This document shows, in pieces, positions 1 to 9,931 of a stretch of 22,043 nucleotides of DNA; the stretch's first letter is position 1, and each line of letters begins with the position of its first letter. Made by a program: the position numbers and the translations under genes. The stretch is taken from NCBI GenBank assembly GCA_003118195.1, contig BEXV01001684.1, forward strand, positions 3,291 to 25,333, read 5' to 3'. This DNA comes from Hemicentrotus pulcherrimus. Taxonomy: Eukaryota > Echinodermata > Echinoidea > Camarodonta > Strongylocentrotidae. The notes under the pieces were generated by a model, which saw only the letters and a list, made by a program, of their open reading frames with translations, had not been told where the DNA came from and made no database searches.

Positions 1-79
1 AATGATAATGATAATGATAATGAAAATAATGATGATGATGATAATTATAATGATAATAACAACATTAATAATAATTAAT
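1..79. repeat. AAT/GAT-rich microsatellite in intron
   Basis: Imperfect AATGAT and AAT/ATG triplet repeats run from the window edge almost to the acceptor AG at 89-90. This is intron DNA upstream of the first visible adhesion-GPCR exon. Confidence 0.85.
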
Positions 80-90
80 TCACATAACAG

Positions 91-3000
91 GTTCAGAGTG
101 TACTTGCTGACGACGTAATGAGTGGTCTTGTGCTTACGCTAGCTGGATCTAGTCTTTCAGACCTGACCAAGTCCAATATTACCATCAGTGCTCCAACCCA
201 AGATGACCGCAATGACATCATTGCTACCAGACCAGACATCATTGCTCAGGTCAACATTCCACCTTCAGTTTCATCCGTCATTTCGTCGAGGGCCCCACTC
301 TCAGGATCGCCGTCGAATGTCATTAGTGAATACATCCGGGTCAACTTCAATGTATTTTCGACTTCAGCTCTGTTCATTTCCAAATCGTTGCGCACATTCA
401 GTGCAGATAATGAAGGCTTCAATCGATCGGCTAACTCGCCTGTGATTTCTCTTAGTATTGGTCAAGGGAAAGTAGCAGCCTTGACCGAATTCATCAATTT
501 TACCTTCACTACAATAATGGTAAGACCTTTAACAATAAAATCGCAGACTAACGTTTATCCATGATTTTATACGTATTCATAATCCGCATTTAACAGTATT
601 TTATGGATAATTAATTTGTAGACATACATATATAGGGGGGATTTAAACATAATGTGTTTTTAATCTTTTTTAAACTCCTGTATTTAATTTCCTTTCATGA
701 TAAATGGGCTTTTAAACTAAACCAGTCAAAATTATCATTCATTCTTCTTTCATGCTTTATGTACAAATCATGGTTCGATGCATTTCTTGCTGTTTCTTTG
801 CTGTCATTGTATAGCCTGGATACGTGAATCCCATGTGTTCATTCTGGGATGAGGAGCGGGAAGATTGGTCCCAAGATGGGTGTGTTCTTGTTTCTGGATT
901 CACATCATCTGATGAGCGCTATGATGAGGAGAGCGTGCGCTGTGCGTGTGATCATCTTACCAACTTCGCTGTTATAATGGTCAGTAAAAAGTAATTAGGC
1001 ATTTTTTTATCCATTATCACTAGTCAACTATAAACCGAACAACTAAAATCCGACTAACAGTTACTGCTTTCCAGATGACCGCCCTCCCTGTCATCAGAGG
1101 GTTGGAACCTCCTGTTATGCGAATACGATTACTAATTTCTTTTCAGACATAGTATAAAGAGGTTTGATATAACGAGTTATCTGTTATAACAAGGTGATTT
1201 TGTTGGTCCCAGCTTTGTAAATTCTTTTGGTTTTTCACCCTGATATAACAAAATTCCTTATATAACAAGGTAATTTCTTTGGTCTAAGGACCTCGTTTCC
1301 GGTATGTGTGGACGAGCAGTCATTATTCAACCTCTAACATTTCCCCTTTAATTCAGAAAAAAACAATCGAGTATACAGTTGGTCTTCAATTGGGTTTGAA
1401 TAATATTCTCAATCATGATATCAAATAAAATATGAGGGTGTAGACTCTAATTATGTGAAAGGTAATATCATTATTATCAAAATGAACCCCCAATTTCTCA
1501 GTTTTCAATTAACGACACATGGGAAAATAATAAGTTTCATTCGAGCATTCAAAGAAGATGTTTCAGTTTGGCCTCTAATTTCTTACAGGATATCCGTCGA
1601 CAGGAGGATCCATTGGCCAATGAATACAAAATCCTGACTTACATTGGATGCTGTATCTCTATTTTTAGTCTTCTTGTCACATTGGCAACCTACCTGTGGA
1701 ACAAGTAAGCCCATTGAGAGAAAGAAAATATGTAATCATTAATGTAATACAAAGGAGACAGAATATGTAATCATTCTCTGGTCGTTTATCCTCGATTCTA
1801 GTTGGTAGCTGCTGAACGTAGAATAGTGACATAAACTGTGACAGAGGTGCATTTATAGAATTGATCAAATAATCATGCAAATGTAATCCCCCCCCCCTCA
1901 TTTTTGTTTAATTATCTCATTATCAATCGATTTGTGAAGTACGTGTAAACCTGCAATACAGTTGTCTTCGGGATCACTTCTGTTTAAACCAGCAGGGCTG
2001 TTGAGAACTACTATCAACAATGTACACTTCATGATAGAAATAGAAAGAGGAGGGGAGGAGGAGGAGGAGGAGGAGGAGGGAAGAAGAAGAAGAGAAACTG
2101 CCAACATATTATTAGTTAATTAGTAATTAATGTGGGGTTGGTGTGACGAGGTTCATAAATAGGTTACATAGGTTTATATCATATCGATATTATATTTTGA
2201 AATTATATCACATCCATAGATGTTAATGTTCTGCCTTATGGTGTGCAGTCTGCATAGTAAAGAAAGCAAATTAATTTCAAACAATTATCGGGTACACATA
2301 TTTCTCATTTGACATCGTTGTGAATAGTTACACCCAAATTGATTTTATTAGACACGCGGGGCCATTCCCAATTTTTGTGCACAGTAATAACAGATACATA
2401 TAAGTAAACAATTACATAATCTCCTTCATTTAACAAACATTTTCCCCGTTGATTTTCTTTCTTTTTCTTGTTGTTTGACCTTTCTATTATTCTGTGTTGC
2501 TTATGAAGTATTAATTCGACACGTTCCTTACCCTCATTTTAATGTTACAATCTTGATAGGGATTTAAGGACCAAAGAGACTAACCAAATCTTCATCTGTC
2601 TGTGCCTGACCTTGCTGTGTCTCTACACGACGTTTGTCATCATCATCTCTCTGGATTCTATCAGAGATTATCGCGAGGTCAAAGCTGGACCCTGTGGGTT
2701 CCTGACGGCTCTAGTTCACTACTTCGTTTTGTCCTCCATTGTATGGATGGGTGTGGAAGGGTACAATACCTACCTCATTATTGTGAAGATCTTTAACACC
2801 TGCATCCAGAATTTCATGATCAAGGCTTTCCTAGCTGCATGGGGTGCGATATTTGTGTTCTTATATCTTTCTACTTGGAAAAGTGCTTACTATTAAAATG
2901 AATTGTTTGTATATTTTTACATACGGATAGAATGTCTCTAGATCAGAATCCTTCAATCGACTTCTTTAAATGTATACATGTAGGTTCTGAAAGTAACCAT

Positions 3001-3222
3001 AAAACAATGAGATGGTGGGGTGTGACAATATGCTTTGCGACGATCAACCTTCATGACTCAAAAACTTAATGAATGGACGAACAAAAAAACTCTGACAAGA
3101 TATTATATTTATTCATCCAATCTAACTTAATGGTGAATATTTATTGGAAAATCACATTAAGACGGACTATGGTCAAATAGTGCACATGAAATCGTAATTT
3201 TTGCCATTTATGTGTAATCTTT

Positions 3223-3263
<41 letters not shown>

Positions 3264-5452
3264 GTTATTATTATTATTATTATCAAACGTCATTCGGCAC
3301 GGCATGTGATTTGTTCAACGAAGACTCTGAACCCCAAATAGTATTAATCGAGATATTCAATTGAATTTAAAAATGAATCATAGTGTCGCCATAACCGTGG
3401 TTAAACTAGTTATCTGGACAGCACAACGATAGTCACGAATAGTCCTATAAAAGAAACGGGCAAAGGATAGTGCTAGGCCCATGTCCAATGCATTTATGAA
3501 TTAATTATGAATGACTATAACAACTGTATTTCCTTGTACACGTATGTCGTTTCAGGACTCCCTGCACTTATCGTGGATCTTACTGGAGCTATTGCAAATG
3601 ACTCTTATGCTCAGGATGATCTGTAAGTGGTAACGCTTTAAAGTTTAACTTGAATATTAGATTGCATAGCAAAGGGTAAACGTTATGATCTTCAATTTTC
3701 GGATCTAGTGTTTAAGCACTCGGTATTTTGGTATCTCATGAGTATAAAAGCCAGTGTGCAATAACCTTTTGGAATTGGTATTTAAAGAGAAGGTTTTTAT
3801 GCAAGGGTGGAAGAACATCAGATTAAACATGTTCCCTGAAAAGCATGGCTCTTCAAATGCCTTCATATTCTAAATATGACATAAAACATCGTAAAAATCG
3901 GGGATAGGTTTTTTTGCCATGTGCTCGTGTAGTCCCATATACATCATTCTGTGTACAGTGCTTGTAACTTTGCCAAGAATTGGCCAAATTTCGTATCATT
4001 TTGATGATTCCAGAACCTTTCAATACACACGAATACTTATATACAAGATGATCAATCTTTTCTTATAGATCGTTTCTTTCACAATGCAATCACATGACCA
4101 GAACTCAACTTTATCTTCAAGTATCACTTTTATAGGTATGTGGTCTAGAAAGGCCACTAATTGAATACAGTCACCACACATACTAAAATCTCAGATATTG
4201 TTGTTGGTATCGTATGGGATTTGTACTTCCCAAAATATATAATGGAAATTATTTACAATAGCAATTTCTCAGTTAACATTTTTCAAGGACCTTGGACATT
4301 TTGTAAAATTATCGATTAGATAGTGAGTACTGATTGACTTAATTCTTAATTCAGTCTTTATTACAAAATGCATATTTACTATCAATAGATGCTTTCTACA
4401 ATTCCGGGCCCAAATCGGAGGTCTCCTGATTCCCATGTCCGCCGTCCTCCTCATCAATATTGTCATTTTTATCCTGGTGGTTCGACAATTGCTCTTGTCA
4501 GCCAACATCGCTGGTCGGGCGAAAAGAGAGGCTAAGGCAGAACGTCGAGAGACTATCGAACGCGTCCAGAACGCGATCTGCATCTTGCTCCTGTTCGGTC
4601 TGACCTGGGTCACAGGATATCTTCTTTTAATCCCATCATTCAGTAAGGTAAAGCCAACTATAGCTTCAAAAATAATTCATGTATGGTATATATATCTCTG
4701 TCTAAGAGGTAGGCCTATCTTGAGAACTTAGCTATGATAACTACATACAACAGCAATACCTCTTTAGATGTTTAGTATCTGGACAACTTGGAAGAGAATG
4801 CCACGTACCTAATTATTATTTCTGAAACATTTGCTATTAACAGGTGGCTCAGCCAATCTTCATCGTCCTGAACTCTTTCCAAGGATTTACTATCTTTTTT
4901 CTCTACTGCATCCGGAAGCCTTACATCCGTAAGAAATGGGGGCTTAATTGTTTCGACAAGTTCCTAAAGAAAGAAGCACGCACTTCCAGTGGTGTGGTAA
5001 GCTCAGAGGCACTATCCTCGTCAGATGGCATGATAAGCAATTTGCGCCCAGGAGCCTCGGGTAAGTCCTTGATGCCTTTCAAAGACGGCAATCCTGATCC
5101 CTTGTGTACACTCAATCCGACGTATGATGTTGGCCAGGTTGAGGAAGAAGTAACACCACCTATGAATAATGATACTCACATGTCCACTAAGGAACACAAG
5201 AACGACACAGATCGTGATGTAACAAGCACTGATGTCGTTACTGTCAGTCTCCCTCTTGATGCATCTGTCACGAATGTCACTAAGGGAGGTGATGGTGTCT
5301 CCTCCACCATGGATGCTGAAACGGTCAAAGTTATTCTGGATCCAACTGATGCCAGCAAACCTACTGAGGGCACCGATGATGTTACTTCTGCAACAACTCA
5401 TGTCAATCTTCCAAGGGGTTCAAGATATCCCAACAGAGGACATTTAGGATAG
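91..5452 (+). CDS. Adhesion G-protein-coupled receptor (3' part, 7 exons, 5' end off window)
   Basis: Exons are 91-519, 815-979, 1589-1704, 2560-2843, 3556-3622, 4389-4647 and 4844-5452 (stop TAG). All have AG/GT borders and compatible phases, giving 642 residues. Residues 1-143 look like the end of a GAIN domain (sequon NITI; VISLSIG and FTFTTIM strands). Residues 144-198 form the GPS: CSFWD, two Trp, four Cys, and CDHL/TNFAVIM, where the receptor is expected to cut itself between L191 and T192 to expose a tethered agonist. TM1 is about 213-235, TM2 246-268 (after RTKETNQIFI), TM3 285-312 (WMGVEGYNTYL), TM4 322-344, TM5 362-386, TM6 416-435 (FGLTWVTGY) and TM7 443-463 (NSFQGFTIFF). C282 before TM3 and C355 in loop 2 can form the family disulfide. 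The 463-642 tail is Ser/Thr-rich and cytosolic. Ligand and N-terminal adhesion domains are not visible. Orthology to a named ADGR subfamily cannot be assigned. Confidence 0.94.
815..979 (+). other. GPS autoproteolysis motif exon of the adhesion GPCR
   Basis: This phase-0 exon alone encodes the whole GPCR proteolysis site. Key residues are C151, W154, W161, C166, C186 and C188, then D-H-L|T. The predicted scissile bond lies between the Leu codon at 956-958 and the Thr codon at 959-961. His and Thr at the -2 and +1 positions are the residues used for self-cleavage in the family, so the site looks active. The first residues of the next fragment, TNFAVIM, match the usual tethered-agonist pattern. 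Confidence 0.93.
2041..2096. repeat. Purine-rich (GAG/GAA)n tract
   Basis: A strand-asymmetric GGA then GAA repeat about 55 bp long lies inside intron 3 of the adhesion GPCR. It is a simple repeat with no splice or coding evidence. Confidence 0.85.
3225..3283. repeat. (ATT)n microsatellite in intron 4
   Basis: About 19 ATT units with one GTT interruption, inside intron 4 of the adhesion GPCR. (ATT)n also forms the tail of the SINE near 20550, so this could be an old SINE or LINE tail, but no body is recognisable beside it. Confidence 0.88.
3807..4121. repeat. Dispersed repeat family A, copy 1 (aGPCR intron 5)
   Basis: This roughly 315 bp segment matches 21539-21834 in the same orientation. 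Long shared blocks include the one beginning ACATGTTCCCTGAAAAGCAT and the stretches around CCCATATACATC and CCAGAACTCAAC. The copies differ by scattered substitutions and small indels. No clear terminal inverted repeat or target-site duplication was found, so the class is unknown. Confidence 0.85.
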
Positions 5453-5830
5453 GAAAATTGTGTTTTGAGGTCAAACAAATTGCAATAATTTTTTTTTGAA
5501 CTGCCATGCATTCTAGTAAGGTCCCCAAAATGACATACTAAAAGCCCGAAAAAAATCCGTGTAGTGGAAATGTGTCTAATTTACATAAATCCAAAATGGC
5601 CTCCAATTCTACTGTTTTCTCCTAGATTTGGTCAAAATGTTCACATTACATACCTTTTAGAATACTTATAGTCTACTTTGAATGTCTTAAATGTAAATTT
5701 ACATGTGCCTAATTGAGCGTCTTGATTTGCATAAATTAAAAATGGCTGCCAATTAAGGCATTTTTTAGTAGAGAATTGACTATAATTATAATTCTTGTCC
5801 TATGTCATTTCAGAACAATTGCGACAACAC
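5453..5830. other. 3' UTR / intergenic, with a weak internal duplication
   Basis: AT-rich DNA follows the adhesion-GPCR stop. No AATAAA was found; an ATTAAA at 5735-5740 is the only polyadenylation-like hexamer noticed. Two similar pieces, near 5583 (CATAAATCCAAAATGGCCTC) and 5730 (CATAAATTAAAAATGGCTGC), lie about 146 bp apart and suggest an eroded repeat. No coding potential was seen. Confidence 0.5.
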
Positions 5831-6592
5831 TTAAGCGTTGGTCACATCCCACCGTGCGTGTTCTAAGTCCGTACGGTTTTTGGGGAAGCCACGGCCGCCA
5901 TGGTTTTCTGAAAACATAGGGAGGGAGTGGCAAAGGCAGGGAGTGAGTACCGGCAACGCGCTTCACACGTACTGTGTAAGTACTTGGCCCGCACGCCACG
6001 CCTGGCCGTGAACGGTTGCGTGCATCGTATGTTGTGCACGTGGTAAGTGCGTTGTACGTGCTTACAACGTGCTTACAACGTACTGTCTCCGTGCAGTTGC
6101 CACGTTATCGTACGGAGGCCGTACTTACAAGTGCTGCTCACGTACGGTGTCCTTACTCACTCGAATGATGTAAGTGCGTGCACGTGCGATGAACTCGTGT
6201 TTATATAGGACAACATTCCGATGTTCTCCAGAAGTCCCAGCTGTTGCTGCCTCAAGATGCCGCCCATTCCAACGAAGAGACCATCTACTGCATAAATTAG
6301 TGCGAACAGCGTGCGTTGTAAGTTCCTACTCAGTACGGTCCACGTGAGTTCTGCGTGCTCATTGGATAGCTGAACTGGGGAAGTGGCGAGTAAGCACGGA
6401 CTACGCACTTATCACGTGCGCCTTTAAAAGACGCTAGGAGTCAGTGCGATGTGCGCTCGTTGGCAGTACCTGCGTGCTCCCAAATCCGTACGGAGGCGGT
6501 ACTCATCACGTACGGATACCCAAATTTTGCCCACGTTTTTGCACGTAGACAGCACACACTTGCAAGTACGGCGGGATGTGACCACCGCATAA
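5831..6592. mobile_element. CpG/GTAC-rich non-autonomous DNA transposon with 25 bp TIRs
   Basis: The ends at 5831-5855 and 6568-6592 are inverted repeats matching at 22 of 25 positions, with core TGGTCACATCCC then RCCGT. The outermost four bases are TTAA on the left and ATAA on the right, so a TTAA target duplication is possible but imperfect. The interior is far richer in CpG than its surroundings. It is packed with GTAC-centred words, including CGTACG at least five times (near 5868, 6109, 6139, 6485 and 6508) and many ACGTGC/GCACGT words. No transposase ORF is present. It may be a MITE or a foldback-type element. Confidence 0.75.
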
Positions 6593-6862
6593 TTCATGTT
6601 GAAAAAATATTTCAACGTTTCAGACATATCGTAATTAGGTTCTTTAGCTTGCATAAGCACATACATATTCAAAAAGTAGGTTAATTGGCATGAATTTAGT
6701 TTTGTTTCTCGCCTTACAATGCATTCCAGAGTAGCTATAGTATATGTCTACATCGGTTTAAAATCCGAGTTCAGTTTTTGTTACAGTTGGTAGTCTCCAA
6801 CAAACATACATTTATGTGGCATGCTGATCAGTATTAGCATCAAGTTCTAGGTCTGGTGGTGG
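6593..6862. other. Intergenic, no gene seen
   Basis: AT-rich spacer between the CpG-rich element and the Cys-rich end of the PIN-like pseudogene. A small inverted repeat, GTTGAAA-n5-TTTCAAC, lies at 6598-6616. Nothing else was recognised. Confidence 0.5.
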
Positions 6863-8592
6863 TTAGTTGGTGCAATTAGTGCCAGGGCAATCAGTGCAGG
6901 CTGTTGAACATTGGAGGCCATACTTCCGGTACGTGCATTTCTTGGTAGCACAGTCTTTCTTGCATCAACATCTGATGGCTTAAAGGAGTGATGCGGGTGC
7001 TGGTGGTTTATCAGTTTGTATCGGAAGATACTTCCCATCCGTGACCTGCCAACCCCAGTCTACCGGTGTCAGTTCGTCTGCCATTCCTTTCCATTCTTGT
7101 ATCTTATAGTACACACGCAGACTGTGGAACTTTGCTGCTGCTGAAGTTTGTGGCAAAGTCTTTGCTTCTAAGGCAGACGAGATTGATGATACCTTTATGT
7201 AATATCTTCTGTACCTCAAAGAAGCTAGATCTTCTGTTGAGTCACCACCGTACAGGCATACAAGTGCCTTCTCTCCAGCTGTAACAATGTACTCCTTTAG
7301 GTTTGATGCTGGCTGACTGAATACCTTGGCAAGCTTACAGAAGTCGTCATTCTTCATGATCTTCTTCAGTGCTACGCCTTTCCCTAGTCCAAATATACGA
7401 GACGTTGTGTCGCAGCCCACAAGCGCATGGACAAACTGAATGTCGTCACACACACTTCTTCCTAGAGTTTCCTTCAGCTGTTTGATATTCCATGTTCGAT
7501 TCTTCTTGGAGTTCGCCTTGGGCTCAGGTGCAAAAAAAGACGTCCTTTGCATTCAGATCAGCGTTGCAGATTAGCAAGATGAGTAGGTCTGTGTCATCCC
7601 CGACAAGAACTGTGTCCTTAAACTGAGCTGCTTCTACTGCTGTAGTTACAATTAAAAGATCGGCATCTCCTCTTGCATTAGCTACAGTGCAGCCATAAAT
7701 TTTGAGCTTGGAACTGAGTGGGTGTATGAAGCTTTGCTTATTAAAGGACAAGTCCACTCGAAAAATAACTTACTTTCAATAAAAGCAGAAAAATCAGACA
7801 AACCAATCAAAAAAGTTTAAGCAAAATCAGATAACCATTAAGAAAGTTATGAATTTTTGAAAAAGTATGAAAAACTATGGAACAACACAAATTGCCAAGA
7901 TAGTTATCAGTTTGTGACGTCATGTCCTCACAACTTATCAATTGCTTTACATAGTTTAATCGCATTAATTTCCCTTTTTATCCCCCACAACTTGATTTCC
8001 CCATACCTTTGCCCAGGTTATATGATTTGTATCATATTGCCTGCATGACATTTCCCAAAAATTTTATGAACTTTGAAGCATTGATACTATTTTCTGAATA
8101 TTGTATTTCATAATTATTGATTTTTATGTATATGGTTTATCAAAATTCATTTTGTTTTCATGATTTAACTGGACAAAAATTACTGTTTATTTGTGCATCC
8201 ACTCAAACACATATTCCTAACAATCTAACTTGGATTCTGGTGTGAAGAAATGGGATTCTTAGGGTAAAAAAGGGAAATTAATGCGATTAAACTGTGTAAA
8301 GCAATTGATAAGTTGTGAGGACCATACGTCACATACTCGTGAGTGAGTTGCCAATTTGTGTAGTGATTTTCAAAGCTTTTCAATTAATCATAAATTCATA
8401 ACTTATTAGTTATCCGATTTTGCTCAAACTTTTTTTGATTGGTTTGTATGATTTTTCTGGTTCTATTGAAAGTAAGTTATTTTTGGAGTGGACTTGGGCT
8501 TTAACTTCATTTGCAAGAAATTCGTCTTTCTTGGATTTGATTACCACGTCCTCTGCAAAGTTAACATGAGGCCTTGACAACCTCTTGATTGT
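6863..8592 (-). pseudogene. Broken transposon-like gene with PIN/FEN1-like motifs and Cys-rich tail
   Basis: Read from high to low coordinates. A stretch starting at an AG (8594-8593) encodes LSRPHVNFAEDVVIKSKK and continues to 8501. It is then split by a MITE and resumes at 7740 with NKQSFIHPL. Acidic motifs GDADLL (about 7670-7653) and VGDDTDLLIL (about 7604-7575) come next, then GCDTTSRIFGLGKG (about 7417), which resembles a FEN1-type helix-hairpin-helix. A conserved-looking WGW...PPAPASLL block (about 7056-6983) leads into a Cys-rich tail ending at TAA 6863-6865. Lesions are the MITE, a one-base frameshift in A7 at 7532-7538, and stops TAA at 6980-6982 and TGA at 6965-6967. From memory, similar proteins are multicopy and unnamed in many invertebrate genomes. 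The nuclease role is inferred from motifs only. Confidence 0.8.
7741..8504. mobile_element. TTAA-flanked MITE with long TIRs, copy 1
   Basis: A 756 bp element (7745-8500) is flanked by TTAA on both sides (7741-7744 and 8501-8504). The ends are inverted repeats longer than 100 bp, starting AGGACAAGTCCACTCGAAAA on the left, with the reverse complement AGCCCAAGTCCACTCCAAAA on the right. There is no transposase ORF. The TTAA target is used by piggyBac and Kolobok superfamilies; which one mobilised it is not decidable here. It sits inside the PIN-like pseudogene. A CRE-type octamer TGACGTCA lies at 7915-7922. A diverged inverted copy is at 14852-15436. Confidence 0.88.
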
Positions 8593-8599
8593 CTAAGAT

Positions 8600-8839
8600 A
8601 TGTTGCATCCTTCATTGACGGACCGCCTTAACGGTAAATCCTTATTTTTGGTTGGAGATTATAATATAAACCTTTTACAGCACAATGTTGATGCTCATGT
8701 TAATGATTTCCTGAATTTGATGTTGTCGTTTTCTTGGTTACCCTTGATAACAGAACCTACGAGAGTAACTGAATCATCTGCTACTCTAATTTACAATATC
8801 TTTAGTAACCTACAACTCTTTCCTTTATCTATACTATAA
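8600..8839 (+). pseudogene. Non-LTR retrotransposon endonuclease fragment
   Basis: The 79-residue reading frame matches part of an APE-type endonuclease domain of LINE elements. It shows FLVGDYNINLL (the GDFN catalytic block, here with Tyr), then FLNLMLSFSWLPLITEPTRV and SATLIYNIFSN (the usual S-x-TLIDxIFTN block with Asp replaced by Tyr). The SDH block and the reverse transcriptase are missing. A stop precedes the first Met (TAA at 8594-8596), and the frame ends after the last block. It is a truncated relic inserted beside the PIN-like pseudogene, probably of a Jockey/CR1/L2-type group, though the clade is not certain. Confidence 0.72.
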
Positions 8840-9149
8840 TTCCGTTGGGGAAATTAGGCACACTTCCACTACTTGGATTTTTTCTGACTTTTCAGTAACC
8901 ATTTAGGGGACCTCAATGAAATGCATGGCAGTGAGAAAAAAAGCAATTTGTTTGAGGTTTACCTAATTTTTTTTATCTTTCCTAGCCTAATTTAGAGCAG
9001 TGGCATAGATGCCAGTGGCACCACTGATTTTGTAAAGACCAATGACACAGTTTAGGTTTTGACTATAGCGACGCATTCAAGTATATTTTATTTTGATGTA
9101 AACGGATTGTTATTCATTAAGTTTTAAGGACTATTAAAGGAAGGAGTGG
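8840..9149. other. Intergenic, no gene seen
   Basis: AT-rich spacer between the LINE fragment and the tandem array. No open reading frame, RNA gene or repeat was recognised. Confidence 0.5.
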
Positions 9150-9878
9150 GCTGGGTGTCAGCTGAATCCACATCACCCTTCCCCAAGAATTTTGCAATGA
9201 CCATATATTATTCCGTCACCACATATTGGGGCTACCAGGTGATTGTTATTGGTTATAATCTTATTTTGTATATTTCAATGGAGAAATTATATCTCTACAT
9301 TTGTATATATTGTACCCTATCGAAGTATTCATGATGAGATGATTTTCATTTTGTTGTTAATACTTTATGGTGTATTACTCAGAGAAAGATCTTTTCGTTG
9401 TTGAAAAAAGTATGATGATAACGTTACAAAGTTTTTTTTTATAAGTTCATAATAATCATTTTTAGTCATGATATAATAAATATATGTAAATTGAGAATGG
9501 GAATTCGATAAAAAAAAAGTTACCGACGAACTATTCTTTGTTATCATCTTTATTATAATTCAATTTCAATTTATATCTTTATATCTTTACATGTATATAT
9601 ATATTGTAGCCTATCGAAGTATTCATGATCAGATGATTTTAAAAAAAATAATAACAATACTGGTTGTATTACTCAGAGAAGGATCTTTTCGTTGTTGAAA
9701 AAAGTATCATTATAACGGTACAAAGGTTTCTTTTCAATTCATTTTAATCATTGTTATTCATGACATGATAAATGTATCTATTTTGAATATGAAAATTAGA
9801 TAATAACGGTTGCGTACATTAAATCCAAGTCCCTATTGCTGTCCTCTTTGTTATTCTTTTGTTTGTGTGCAACCTTCG

Positions 9879-9931
9879 GGAATCGAACTGGGTCACTGGC
9901 TAAGAATGCCAATGCCTTAACCACTAGACCA
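9879..9931 (-). repeat. Degenerate tRNA-derived SINE promoter 1
   Basis: On the minus strand there is an A box TGGTCTAGTGG (9931-9921) and a B box AGTTCGATTCC (9889-9879), the RNA polymerase III internal promoter of a tRNA. An anticodon-like arm TTGGC-ATTCTTA-GCCAG lies between them. The T arm does not pair, so this is a tRNA-derived repeat and not a tRNA gene. Confidence 0.75.

Noticed and set aside
4269..4613. 114-codon open frame on the minus strand
   Set aside because: Antisense to the TM5-TM6 exon of the adhesion GPCR and running into intron; no motif.
5021..5401. 126-codon open frame on the minus strand
   Set aside because: Antisense to the last adhesion-GPCR exon; no recognisable domain.
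6424..6684. Overlapping open frames on both strands near the CpG-rich element
   Set aside because: They cover the transposon's palindromic words and right TIR; long frames here follow from base composition, and no transposase motif is visible.
7857..8048. 63-codon frame also seen inverted near 15001-15249
   Set aside because: It recurs only because both are copies of the same MITE; the frame is not kept across the whole element and has no start context or motif.
9879..9931. Functional tRNA gene (TCT-like anticodon)
   Set aside because: The A and B boxes and an anticodon arm are present, but the T stem does not pair and no acceptor stem forms; it is a SINE-type relic.
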